This document shows positions 10,134-19,745 of a stretch of 64,000 bases of DNA, in pieces. The stretch's first letter is position 1, and each line of letters starts with the position of its first letter. The notes below the pieces were generated by a model that saw nothing but the letters and a program-made list of their open reading frames with translations, did no database searches and was not told the origin of the DNA. A program made the translations under genes and the position numbers. This DNA comes from DASXRC01 sp036506495 (GTDB taxonomy: Bacteria > Actinomycetota > Actinomycetes > Mycobacteriales > Micromonosporaceae), in the NCBI GenBank assembly GCA_036506495.1, contig DASXRQ010000199.1:28684-92683 (forward strand), read 5' to 3'.

Positions 10134-11080
10134 CCACGACGTTGCCCATGACCGTCCCCGCCGACGGCACGCCCATCATCGAGTGCATCACCGGCCGCCG
10201 TGCCGAGCTGCGCGCCGCGCTCGCCGAGCACGGGGCGCTGCTGTTCCGCGGCTTCGACGTCGGTGGCGTCGACGGCTTCGACCGGGTTGTCCGCGCCCTG
10301 TCCGGCGCTCCGCTGACCTACACGGAGCGGTCGTCGCCGCGCAGCACGATCAAGGGCCAGGTCTACACCTCCACGGACTACCCCGCCGAGGAGGAGATCT
10401 TCCTCCACAACGAGAACTCCTACCAGGCGAGCTGGCCCCTGACCCTGTACTTCTACTGCATCCAGCCGCCTTCCTCGCTCGGCGCCACACCGCTCGCGGA
10501 CGTACGCCGGGTCTACGCGGAGATCGATCCGGCCATCCGCGACGAGTTCGAGCGGCGGCGCTGGATGCTCGTGCGCAACTTCTACCGCGACTTCGGTACG
10601 CCGTGGCAGGAGGTATTCAACACCGTGAACGCGGACGATGTCGCGGCGTACTGCGCCCGCAACGACATCGAGATCGAATGGACCGCCGACGGCGGGCTGC
10701 GCACCAGGGCGGTGCGGGACGCGGTGCATCGCCGGCCCGGCAGCGACGTGCCGAGATGGTTCAACCACGCCACGTTCTTCCACGTGACCACTCTCGCCAA
10801 GGACCTGCAGGAGGCGCTTCTCGCGATGTTCGGCGAGCAGGGCCTGCCGACCAACACCTACTACGGCGACGGTGGGTCGATCCCGACCGAGGTGATGGAC
10901 CACCTCCGCGCCGCGTACCGGGCCGCGACCGTTCGCTTCGACTACGAGCGCGACGACGTGCTGGTCGTGGATAACATGACCGCGGCCCACGGCCGGGAGC
11001 CGTTCACCGGGCCGCGGAAGATCGCGGTGGCGATGGCCGAGCCGCACACGCGCGAGTCCACCGGGAGCGACGATGACTGA
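10130..11080 (+). CDS. TauD/TfdA-family Fe(II)/2-oxoglutarate dioxygenase, SyrP-like amino-acid hydroxylase
   Basis: 316 residues. The iron-binding facial triad is visible as His93 and Glu95 (LHNEN) and the distal His287 (AAHGREPFTGPRK), followed by the 2-oxoglutarate-binding Arg region. The overall pattern (HNENSYQ..WP, TPLADVRRVY, WFNHATFFHV, YYGDG) matches the SyrP branch, whose founder hydroxylates Asp on a carrier protein in syringomycin assembly. It sits directly upstream of, and overlaps by 8 bases, an NRPS module with an Asn-type pocket. Beta-hydroxylation of that Asn (or Asp), free or carrier-bound, is the likely role. The substrate is inferred. Confidence 0.9.
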   Translation: MTTTLPMTVPADGTPIIECITGRRAELRAALAEHGALLFRGFDVGGVDGFDRVVRALSGAPLTYTERSSPRSTIKGQVYTSTDYPAEEEIFLHNENSYQASWPLTLYFYCIQPPSSLGATPLADVRRVYAEIDPAIRDEFERRRWMLVRNFYRDFGTPWQEVFNTVNADDVAAYCARNDIEIEWTADGGLRTRAVRDAVHRRPGSDVPRWFNHATFFHVTTLAKDLQEALLAMFGEQGLPTNTYYGDGGSIPTEVMDHLRAAYRAATVRFDYERDDVLVVDNMTAAHGREPFTGPRKIAVAMAEPHTRESTGSDDD

Positions 11081-14000
11081 GTGGAGCGTGCCGGCCTCGT
11101 ACGCGCAGGAGCGGGTGTGGATCGCCAATCAGATCGACCCCGCATCGCCGGTCTACAACGTGTCGGTGCCGTGGCGCGTCCCGGCCGGGCTGGATGACGA
11201 GCAGGTCACCGGCGTACTCACCGAGATCGTCCGCAGGCACGAGTCCCTGCGTACCCACCTGCGCATCGAGAACGGGACCCTGATGCAGGTCGTGCGGGAT
11301 CCCGAGCCCATCGACGTGCCGGTCGTCGATCTACGCGCCGTCGCCGGTCGCGAGCGGCCGGCGCGGGTCGACACCCTCGCCGAAGAGCTGGCCCAGACGG
11401 CGATACCGCTCGACCGCCCGCCGCTGTGGCGGGCCCGGCTCCTCCGCCTCGACGAGGCGGAATGGCTGCTGTTGTTCGTCGTCCACCACGCGGTCTTCGA
11501 CGGCGGCTCCCTGGCCGTGTTCCGGCGCGACCTGCAGGCACTGTCGCGCGCCGCGCTGGCCGGTGAGTCGGCGAATCTGCCCGAGCCGGAGATCCAGTAT
11601 GCGGACTTCGCGGTGTGGCAGCGCGATCGGCTCGCCGACGCCGAACTCGACGCGCAGCTCGCGTACTGGCGGGACCGGCTGGCCGACGCCACTCCGGTGA
11701 TCAGACTCCCACTCGACCACCCGCGCCCGCCCAAGCTCGGCTTCGCCGGCGACGAGGTCCACTTCGAGCTGCCGGCCGACACCTTCGAGCGAGTCTCGGA
11801 GCTTGCCCGCGACGCCTCGGCGACCCCGTTCACGGTGCTCCTGGCGGCGTTCGCCGCGCTGCTGTCGCGGCTCTCCGACAGTGCGGACCTCGTCCTGGGC
11901 GTGTCCACGGCGGGTCGGGACCTGCCAGAGCTCGCCCAGGTCATCGGGATGTTCGTCAACCCGGTCGCCGTGCGCTGCGACGTCGGCGGCGATCCCACCT
12001 TCGCCGAGCTGCTCGGTCGGATCCGCGGATCGCTCATCGAGGCGCTCGAACACGCCGAGGCTCCGTTCCAACGCGTCGTCGAAGCGGTCGCGCCGGCCTG
12101 GAACTCCGCGATACAGCCGATCTTCCAGGTCGCGCTCAACTTCATTCCGGACGCCGGACTCGACCCGGTCCCGTTGGGCACCACAAAGGACGACCTTGCC
12201 CTCGATCTCACGGCCACCGCCGGCCGCCTGCTCTACCGAACGGCATTGTGGGACCGGCCCACGGCCGAGGCGATCGTCCGGCGGTACGTGCGGGTGCTCG
12301 GGGCTGCCGTGGCGGGCCCGGGTCGCCGCGTGTCGGAGCTACCGCTGCTCGACGGAGCCGAGGAACGCCTCGTGATCCAGACGTGGAACGACACGTCCCG
12401 GGAGAACGCGCCGGAGACGGTGACTACGCTGATCGAGCGCCAGGCGGCCCGGAGCCCGGGCGCCGTCGCCGTCGTCCACAACGGAACGACGCTCACGTAC
12501 GCTCAGCTCAACAACCGCGCGAATCGGTTGGCCCGGACCCTGGTCGAGCGAGGTGCCGGACCCGACTCGCTCGTGGCGCTCGTCCTGCCCCGCTCCGCGG
12601 ACCTCGTGGTCGCGCTGCTAGGGGTGCTCAAGGCGGGGGCGGCCTACGTGCCGGTCGACCCCGACTACCCGACGGAACGGATCGCATACCTGCTCGGCGA
12701 CGCGCAGCCGGCCGTGGTGGTGGCGTGCCCGGAGACGGCCGACATCGCGCCGACCGACGCCGTGGTGCTCGGCGCGTCGACGGTCGAGTCGGTCGACATC
12801 GACCTCACCGACGCGGACCGCCGCGCACCGCTCCGGCCGGGGCACCCGGCGTACGTCATCTACACGTCCGGCTCCACCGGCGAGCCCAAGGGCGTCGTCG
12901 TCGAGCACCGATCGCTGTACGCGTACCTGACGTGGGCGCGGGACGCGTATCCGGGCCTGGCCGGCACCGCACTGCTGCATTCGTCGCTGTCGTTCGACCT
13001 GACGGTGACCGGGCTGCTCGGCACGCTGACGGCCGGCGGCGCGGTCCGGCTGGCCGGGCTGGACGAGGCCGCAGCCCGGGCCGGTGGCCCGCCCACGTTC
13101 CTCAAGGCGACCCCCGGCCAACTGTCCCTGTTGGACGATGCGGTCTCCCCGACCGGGGACCTCGTGCTCGGCGGCGAGGAGTTGGCGGGCGAGGCGCTAG
13201 AGACGTGGCGGTCGACACACGCGGGGGCGCACGTCACCAACGAGTACGGGCCGACCGAGGCCACCGTCGGCTGCGTGAGCGCGCGATTCGGGCCGGGCGA
13301 CGCCGTGCCGGCCGGGCCCGTCGGCATCGGCCGGCCGACCTGGAACACCCAGTCGTACGTGCTCGACCGCGCGCTGCGGCCGGTTCCGCCGGGCGCCGTC
13401 GGCGAACTGCACATCGCGGGCGAACAGGTTACGCGTGGCTACCTCCGGCGGCCGGGACTGACCGCGGAACGATTCCTGCCGTGCCCGTTCGGAGCCCCGG
13501 GACGGCGGATGTACGCGACCGGTGACCTCGCGCGCTGGCGGGCCGACGGCACGCTCGAGTACCTCGGCCGCACCGATCAGCAGGTCAAGGTGGCCGGCAT
13601 CCGGGTCGAGCCAGGCGAGATCGAGTCCGCTCTGCTGGCTCGGCCGGGGGTACGCGAGGCGGCGGTGGTGCTGCGCGAGGACGACGGCCGCGACGAGGCG
13701 CTCGTGGCGTACGTGGTGGGCACGGCCAGCGAGGCGGAACTCGCCGAGGCAGCCGCCCGCGTGCTGCCGGCGCCGTTGGTGCCGAGCGCGTTCGTGCCGC
13801 TCGACCACCTTCCGACGACGCCGAACGGCAAGCTCGATCGCGAGGCGCTGCCCCCGCCGGTCGTGGAGTCGCCGGGCTACGTCGCGCCGAGCACCGAAGC
13901 CGAGACGCTCGTGGCGGAGGTCTTCGCCGACATCCTGGGCGTGGAGAAGGTCGGCGCGCGGGACGACTTCTTCGCGCTGGGCGGCAACTCGCTGCGCGGG

Positions 14001-14195
14001 ATGCGGGCGATGGCGCGGATCCGTGCCGACGTGGCCGTCGACGTGCCGATGCGGTCGCTGTTCGCGCACCCCGTGGTCGCCGACCTGGCGGCCGAGATCG
14101 AGCGGTTGATCGCCGCCGAGCTCGACGAAATGACCGACGCGGAGGTCGCCGCGCTCCTCGGCGGCGGGACGACCGGAGACGGCAGCGCGGCATGA
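11073..14195 (+). CDS. Non-ribosomal peptide synthetase C-A-PCP, predicted Asn module
   Basis: 1040 residues. Condensation domain about 5-430 with HHAVFDG (His138 region). Adenylation domain about 450-890 with YTSGSTGEPKG, FDLTVT, NEYGPTEATVG, YATGDLAR and PNGKLDRE. Carrier with GGNSL, Ser973. Aligned to GrsA, the pocket reads D-L-T-K-V-G-E-V-G-K, one change from the published Asn code DLTKLGEVGK; the related Asp code has H and I at two later positions. There is no epimerase, thioesterase or docking domain. It follows the PKS in gene order and would accept the polyketide-extended chain. The 8-base overlap with the hydroxylase gene and the 4-base overlap with the next synthetase show tight coupling. 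Confidence 0.95.
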   Translation: MTEWSVPASYAQERVWIANQIDPASPVYNVSVPWRVPAGLDDEQVTGVLTEIVRRHESLRTHLRIENGTLMQVVRDPEPIDVPVVDLRAVAGRERPARVDTLAEELAQTAIPLDRPPLWRARLLRLDEAEWLLLFVVHHAVFDGGSLAVFRRDLQALSRAALAGESANLPEPEIQYADFAVWQRDRLADAELDAQLAYWRDRLADATPVIRLPLDHPRPPKLGFAGDEVHFELPADTFERVSELARDASATPFTVLLAAFAALLSRLSDSADLVLGVSTAGRDLPELAQVIGMFVNPVAVRCDVGGDPTFAELLGRIRGSLIEALEHAEAPFQRVVEAVAPAWNSAIQPIFQVALNFIPDAGLDPVPLGTTKDDLALDLTATAGRLLYRTALWDRPTAEAIVRRYVRVLGAAVAGPGRRVSELPLLDGAEERLVIQTWNDTSRENAPETVTTLIERQAARSPGAVAVVHNGTTLTYAQLNNRANRLARTLVERGAGPDSLVALVLPRSADLVVALLGVLKAGAAYVPVDPDYPTERIAYLLGDAQPAVVVACPETADIAPTDAVVLGASTVESVDIDLTDADRRAPLRPGHPAYVIYTSGSTGEPKGVVVEHRSLYAYLTWARDAYPGLAGTALLHSSLSFDLTVTGLLGTLTAGGAVRLAGLDEAAARAGGPPTFLKATPGQLSLLDDAVSPTGDLVLGGEELAGEALETWRSTHAGAHVTNEYGPTEATVGCVSARFGPGDAVPAGPVGIGRPTWNTQSYVLDRALRPVPPGAVGELHIAGEQVTRGYLRRPGLTAERFLPCPFGAPGRRMYATGDLARWRADGTLEYLGRTDQQVKVAGIRVEPGEIESALLARPGVREAAVVLREDDGRDEALVAYVVGTASEAELAEAAARVLPAPLVPSAFVPLDHLPTTPNGKLDREALPPPVVESPGYVAPSTEAETLVAEVFADILGVEKVGARDDFFALGGNSLRGMRAMARIRADVAVDVPMRSLFAHPVVADLAAEIERLIAAELDEMTDAEVAALLGGGTTGDGSAA

Positions 14196-17100
14196 CGAGC
14201 GTCCGGGAGGGCTCCATCGCCGACCGGGCCGCCGCTCGGGACGCGTTGATCGCGCGACGGCTGCGTCAGCGGGGCGACGGGTCCTCGCCGACCGCCATCC
14301 CGCGGCGGCCCGCGGGTGTGATACCGCCGCTGTCGTACGCCCAGGAGCGGGTCTGGTTCATGAACCAGGTGGCGCCGGGCGAGGCGGCGTACCACATCGC
14401 CGTGCCCGTGCGGATCCGCGGGCCGCTCGACCTGGACCGGTTGCGCGCGGCGCTGGCCGGGCTCACCCGACGGCACGAGTCCCTGCGCACCCGGTTCCCG
14501 GCCGACGAGGACGGCCGGCCACGCGTCGTCATCGAGGACGACGTCGATGTGCCGTTGCGGCTCGCCGAGGCGCCGACCGAGCAGGCCGCGCAGGCGCTCA
14601 TCGATCGCGCCGCCACGGAGCCGTTCGACCTGGCGCACGGCCCGCTGCTGCGGTCGTTGCTCGTCCGCATCGCCGACGAGGACCATCTGCTGCTGCTTTC
14701 CCAGCACCACATCGTCGGCGACGGCTGGTCGGTCGACGTGCTGCTGCGCGACCTGATCACCTTGTACCGGTCAGGGTCGCTGCCGCCACTGCCCGTTCAG
14801 TACGGCGACTTCGCGCGCTGGGAGGCGCAGCTGCTCAGCGGCCCGGCCGCCCGTCGGCACCTCGACTACTGGCGCCACCGGCTGGCCGGCGTCCCGCCGC
14901 TGGAGCTGCCCCTGGACCGGGCACGTCCGGCGACCCAGACCTACCGCGGGGACTTCGTCGAGCTCACCGTCGACCGGGAGGTGACGGATCGACTCCTCGC
15001 CCTCGCCCGGGACGCCGGGGGCACGATGTTCATGACGCTCCTCGCGGCGTACCAGGTGTTGCTGGCGCGGCACTCCGGCCAACGGGACTTCGCGGTCGGC
15101 GCGTCCGTCGCCGGCCGGTCCGCGCCGGATCTCGAGAACGTCGTCGGCATGTTCATCAACATGTTGCCGCTGCGCTCCGAACTCGACGGCGATCCCACGT
15201 TCGCCGACCTGCTGGCCCGTACGCGTCGGTGCGTGTTCGACGCGTTCGACCACGCCGACGTGCCGTTCGCCAAGGTGGTACGCGAGCTTGGTGTGCCCCG
15301 CGACGTCACCCGGTCGCCGGTGTTCCAGGCCATGTTCGTGCTGCAGAACTATGAGATGGGGCGCTTCGGTGAGGTTGCCCGCGACGGGGACGTCTCGTTC
15401 GAGTGGATCCCGATGGAGCTGCGCGCGACGCGGTTCGACATCGAGCTTCACCTCGTGGAGGTGTCGGGCGGGCTGTGGGGAAAGCTCGTCTTCAACACCG
15501 ACCTGTTCCACCGGTCCACGGTGGAGCGGCTGGCCACGGCGTACCAGACCCTGCTCCGCTCCATCGTTATCGATCCGGGCGCGCGGGTGTCCGAACTGGA
15601 CCTGCTCGCGCCCGACCAGCGCGCCCAGCTGCTCGACGGCTGGAACGACACGACTGCCGAGTACCCCGACGCCGCGACGCTGCACGGTCTCGTCGAGGCG
15701 CAGGCGGTCCGCACACCGGAGCTCGTGGCCGTCAGCGGCGAGGGGCGCTCCGTGACGTACGCCGAGCTGAACGCCGCGGCCAACCGCATCGCGCACCGGC
15801 TGCGCGCGGCCGGGGTGGGCCCGGAGACGCTGGTCGGCGTCTGCGCCGAACGGTCGGTCGAGCTCGTGGCGGCGCTGCTCGGCGTGCTGAAGGCCGGGGG
15901 TGCCTACCTGCCGCTCGACCCGGAGTATCCACCCGACCGCCTCGCGTTCATGCTCGCGGATTCGACCGCGCCCGTGGTGCTCGTCCAGGACCGTCTGCGG
16001 GACGCGCTACCCGCGACGGGCGCGGTCGTGCTGGTGGTCGACGACGAGTCCGAGTGGGCCGGCCAGCCGGTTGACGATCCCGAGCCCGTCGCCGAGGCGA
16101 CCAACATCGCGTACGTTATCTACACGTCGGGCTCCACCGGGCGACCCAAGGGCGTGCCGAACACCCACTGCGGCGTCGTGAACCGGCTCGCGTGGATGCA
16201 GAAGGCGTACGCGCTGTGCGCTGCCGACCGCGTCCTGCAGAAGACGCCGGCGAGCTTCGACGTCTCCGTCTGGGAGTTCTTCTGGCCGCTCCAGACGGGT
16301 GCGCGGCTGGTGCTGGCGAAGCCGGGCGGTCACAAGGACGCCGCGTACCTTCGCGACCTGATCGTGTCCGAGGGCGTGACGACCGCTCACTTCGTGCCCT
16401 CGATGCTCACCGCCTTCCTGGCCGAGGAGGGTGTTGAGCGATGCACCGGGCTGCGCACGGTGATCTGTAGCGGCGAGGAGCTGCCGCTCGGCACGGCGGT
16501 CGAGTTCACGTCCCGACTGCCCGGGTGCGAGCTGCACAACCTCTACGGACCTACGGAGGCCGCGATCGATGTCAGCTCGTGGCGCTGCCGGCCGGAGGCG
16601 TTGACGGGCGCCGCGACCGTGCCGATCGGTGCGCCGATCGACAACGTGCGCCTGTACGTCCTGGACGAGCGGCTGACCCCGGTGCCGGTAGGGGTCGCCG
16701 GGGAGCTCTTTATCGCCGGCGTGGGGGTGGCCCGCGGCTACCACCGGCGACCGTCGCTCACCGCGGACCGGTTCGTGCCCGAGCCGTTCGGTGGGGCACC
16801 GGGCGGCCGGATGTACCGGACCGGCGACCGGGCACGCTGGCGCGCCGACGGCACGCTCGAGTTCCTCGGCCGGCTCGACCATCAGGTCAAGCTCAGGGGG
16901 CTGCGCATCGAGCTCGGCGAGGTGGAGAGCGCGCTACGCGAACAGCCCGGCGTGATCGACGCGGCCGTCGTCGTCCGTGAGGACGCACCCGGCGACAAGC
17001 GCCTGGTCGCGTACGTCGTCGGACCGGCGGCGGGCGCGGAGCTGAAACCGTCGCTCAAGCGCACGCTGCCGGAGTACATGGTGCCGCAGGTGTTCGTCGC

Positions 17101-19672
17101 CCTGGATCGCCTGCCGCTGACCCCCAACGGCAAGCTGGACCGGGCGGCCCTGCCCGCGCCCACCATCACGCGCGAATCGTCGGTCGACCTCGTCGACCCG
17201 CGCACGGAGACCGAGCGGTTGCTGGTGCGGATCTGGTCCGAGGTCCTCGGTGTGCCGTCGCTCGGCATCGACGACGACTTCTTCGACCTCGGCGGGCATT
17301 CCATGCTGGCGACCCAGGTGGTCGCGAGGATCCGCAAACAGAACCGGGGCGGCCACCCGGTCGGCGTGATGGACCTGTTCCAGCACCGGACCGTCCGCGA
17401 GCTCGCTGCCTTCGTGGACGCGGCGGTCGACCACCCCGCCGAGCGCCGCCTGCTCTACGAGCTGACCAGACCGATCCCGGTCGGACAGCGGACGCTGACC
17501 TACGTCTGCGTTCCGTACGGCGGGGGGAGTGCCGTCGTCTACCAGCCGCTCGCCGACGCGCTCCCCCCGGGGTTTGCGCTGTACGCCCTCGCGATTCCGG
17601 GCCACGACGTCGGGCTCGACGAGGCGGCGGTGCCGTTCGAGGAGCTGACCACCCGGGTCGCCTCCGAGGTGCTGGAGCGCATCGAGGGCCCGGTCGCCTT
17701 GTACGGCCACTGCGGTGTGGGTAGCGCCATCGTCGCCGAGGTGGCCCGGAAGCTCGAAGCGGCCGGGCGCGAGCTGGACGCCGTCTACATCGGAGGGATG
17801 TTCCCGTTCGCGCGGCCACCGGGCGCGTACGCGGCGCTGCGCACCCGGTTGGAGAGGCTCCGCAGCAACCGCCACTACGCGAGCTGGTTGACGTCGATGG
17901 GCGTCGACATCAACGAGCTCGAACCGGACCAGGCGGACCGGATCATCAGCAACATGCGGGCGGACTCGCGGGCGTCCGAGGAGTACTTCACGCGCCTGCT
18001 CGACCACCACGCCGAGAAGCTGCGCGCCCCGATCGTCTCCGTGGTCGGGTCGGAGGATCCGGTCACCGACTACTTCACCGAGCGGTACGCCGAATGGCAG
18101 TTCCTCTCCGACACGCTCGGCCTCGTCGTGCTCGACCGGGCCGGCCATTTCTTCCTCAAGTACCGCGCCGATGAGCTGGCCGAGATCGTCACCGCGGTGC
18201 ACCCAGCCGTCGCGGCGGACGACGCCCGGCACCTCGCGCCCGAGTCCCGCGGCCCGGACGCCGCCTGGACGGTTCGCGGCTGGCAGCGGGTCGGTCGGCA
18301 GCGGACGGTCGCGACCACCATCCGGCCGAGCATGGGCCGGTTCCTGGCGATCGCCGGCGGGCAGCTCGTGTCCACCGCCGGCTCCGCCCTGACCGCGTTC
18401 GCCGTCCCGGTCTGGCTCTACACGCGTACCGGCTCGGTGGCGAACCTGGGGCTGCTGTGGTCGCTGGCGCTGCTGTGCGGGGTTCTCACGCTGCCGGTGG
18501 CCGGCGCCGTCGCGGACCGCCTCGACCGGCGGCGGATCATGGTGATCGCGAGCAGCGTGGCCGGCGTGCTCCAGCTGATGCTCGCCGGCCTGCTCTGGTC
18601 GGGCGGCCTGCACCTGTGGGAGATCTACCTGCTCGTGTCGCTCAGCCAGGTGGCGGCCTCGTTCCAGCGGATCGCGTTCCAGACCGCGATCCCCCAACTG
18701 GTGCCGAAGCGGTACCTCGGTCACGCGACGGGCGTGGCCCAGCTGTCCAACGGCTTCTCGATGCTGCTGATGCCGGTCGTGGCGGCTGGCCTGCTCGCCG
18801 CCATCGGGTTGACCGGCATCCTGCTGCTGGACGTGGTCAGCTACGTCTTCGCCGTCGTGACGCTGCTGCTCGTGCGCTTCCCGGATCTGTTGGGTTGGCG
18901 GCCGAGGGAACCGTTGCTGGTGGCGATCGCCCGCGGCGGCCGCTACTCGTGGAACCACCGCGGGTTCCGGCTGATGCTGGCGTACTTCGCCCTCGGCAAC
19001 ATCTTCCTGGCCCCGGCTCTGGTGCTGACGGCGCCGCTGGTGCTGGCGTTCGGCACGGTGGCGCAGGTCGCGCAGGTCGCGGTCGCCGAGGCGCTCGGCG
19101 CCATCGCCGGCGGCGCCGCGATGGCGATCTGGGGCGGGCCACGACGGCGACGCATGATCGGTGTGCTCGTCGCCAACGCCGGTACCGCCACCGGGTGCCT
19201 CGTCATCGGCGTCCACGCGTCCGTCGCGATCGCGGCGGTCGGCATGTTCGGGATGGCCACCGCGATGGCGACGGCGCAGGGCATCTACACGACGATCGTT
19301 CAGGTGAAGGTGCCGCAGCGGTATCACGGTCGGGTCTTCGCGATCAACCAGACGCTCGCGTGGTCGACGCTTCCGATCGGCTTCGCTCTCCTCGCCCCGG
19401 CGGCGACCAAGCTGTTCGAGCCGCTCCTGGCGCCGGGTGGGGAGCTGGCCGGTACCGTCGGTGCCGTGATCGGGGTCGGACCGGGCCGGGGGATCGGCTT
19501 CGGGTACATCGTGTTCGGACTGACCCTGGCGGTGGTGACCGCGGGCGGCGCGCTCGTCCGGACGCTGCGCCGGTTCGACATCGAGGTGCCCGACGCGCTG
19601 CCCGACGACCTCGTCGGCGCCCAGGAGCGCCAGCGGCGCCTGGCCGCGTCCACCGCCGGGCGTCGGTATTGA
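14192..19672 (+). CDS. Non-ribosomal peptide synthetase C-A-PCP-TE fused to an MFS exporter, predicted Ser module
   Basis: 1826 residues in one open frame. C domain about 45-470 with HHIVGDGWS (His172-173). A domain about 490-990 with YTSGSTGRPKG and TPNGKLDR; the pocket code reads D-V-W-H-I-S-L-I-D-K, matching Ser codes. PCP GGHSM, Ser1037. A PF00975-type thioesterase occupies about 1100-1345 with GHCGVGS, putting Cys1174 where the nucleophilic Ser normally sits; a later GSED and an AGHFF His fit the rest of the triad. From about 1383 to 1800 there is a full MFS permease with about 12 hydrophobic segments and the loop motif ADRLDRRR. The protein should add Ser, release the product and possibly export it. 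I see no stop, start or RBS between TE and MFS that would suggest two genes. Confidence 0.95.
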   Translation: MTSVREGSIADRAAARDALIARRLRQRGDGSSPTAIPRRPAGVIPPLSYAQERVWFMNQVAPGEAAYHIAVPVRIRGPLDLDRLRAALAGLTRRHESLRTRFPADEDGRPRVVIEDDVDVPLRLAEAPTEQAAQALIDRAATEPFDLAHGPLLRSLLVRIADEDHLLLLSQHHIVGDGWSVDVLLRDLITLYRSGSLPPLPVQYGDFARWEAQLLSGPAARRHLDYWRHRLAGVPPLELPLDRARPATQTYRGDFVELTVDREVTDRLLALARDAGGTMFMTLLAAYQVLLARHSGQRDFAVGASVAGRSAPDLENVVGMFINMLPLRSELDGDPTFADLLARTRRCVFDAFDHADVPFAKVVRELGVPRDVTRSPVFQAMFVLQNYEMGRFGEVARDGDVSFEWIPMELRATRFDIELHLVEVSGGLWGKLVFNTDLFHRSTVERLATAYQTLLRSIVIDPGARVSELDLLAPDQRAQLLDGWNDTTAEYPDAATLHGLVEAQAVRTPELVAVSGEGRSVTYAELNAAANRIAHRLRAAGVGPETLVGVCAERSVELVAALLGVLKAGGAYLPLDPEYPPDRLAFMLADSTAPVVLVQDRLRDALPATGAVVLVVDDESEWAGQPVDDPEPVAEATNIAYVIYTSGSTGRPKGVPNTHCGVVNRLAWMQKAYALCAADRVLQKTPASFDVSVWEFFWPLQTGARLVLAKPGGHKDAAYLRDLIVSEGVTTAHFVPSMLTAFLAEEGVERCTGLRTVICSGEELPLGTAVEFTSRLPGCELHNLYGPTEAAIDVSSWRCRPEALTGAATVPIGAPIDNVRLYVLDERLTPVPVGVAGELFIAGVGVARGYHRRPSLTADRFVPEPFGGAPGGRMYRTGDRARWRADGTLEFLGRLDHQVKLRGLRIELGEVESALREQPGVIDAAVVVREDAPGDKRLVAYVVGPAAGAELKPSLKRTLPEYMVPQVFVALDRLPLTPNGKLDRAALPAPTITRESSVDLVDPRTETERLLVRIWSEVLGVPSLGIDDDFFDLGGHSMLATQVVARIRKQNRGGHPVGVMDLFQHRTVRELAAFVDAAVDHPAERRLLYELTRPIPVGQRTLTYVCVPYGGGSAVVYQPLADALPPGFALYALAIPGHDVGLDEAAVPFEELTTRVASEVLERIEGPVALYGHCGVGSAIVAEVARKLEAAGRELDAVYIGGMFPFARPPGAYAALRTRLERLRSNRHYASWLTSMGVDINELEPDQADRIISNMRADSRASEEYFTRLLDHHAEKLRAPIVSVVGSEDPVTDYFTERYAEWQFLSDTLGLVVLDRAGHFFLKYRADELAEIVTAVHPAVAADDARHLAPESRGPDAAWTVRGWQRVGRQRTVATTIRPSMGRFLAIAGGQLVSTAGSALTAFAVPVWLYTRTGSVANLGLLWSLALLCGVLTLPVAGAVADRLDRRRIMVIASSVAGVLQLMLAGLLWSGGLHLWEIYLLVSLSQVAASFQRIAFQTAIPQLVPKRYLGHATGVAQLSNGFSMLLMPVVAAGLLAAIGLTGILLLDVVSYVFAVVTLLLVRFPDLLGWRPREPLLVAIARGGRYSWNHRGFRLMLAYFALGNIFLAPALVLTAPLVLAFGTVAQVAQVAVAEALGAIAGGAAMAIWGGPRRRRMIGVLVANAGTATGCLVIGVHASVAIAAVGMFGMATAMATAQGIYTTIVQVKVPQRYHGRVFAINQTLAWSTLPIGFALLAPAATKLFEPLLAPGGELAGTVGAVIGVGPGRGIGFGYIVFGLTLAVVTAGGALVRTLRRFDIEVPDALPDDLVGAQERQRRLAASTAGRRY

Positions 19673-19745
19673 CGCCCTCTGTGCCCGATGCTGTGATGCT
19701 GCGTACCGCTGGTCCCCCGACGGCGGCCGAGTCGAGGGAGTAGGC

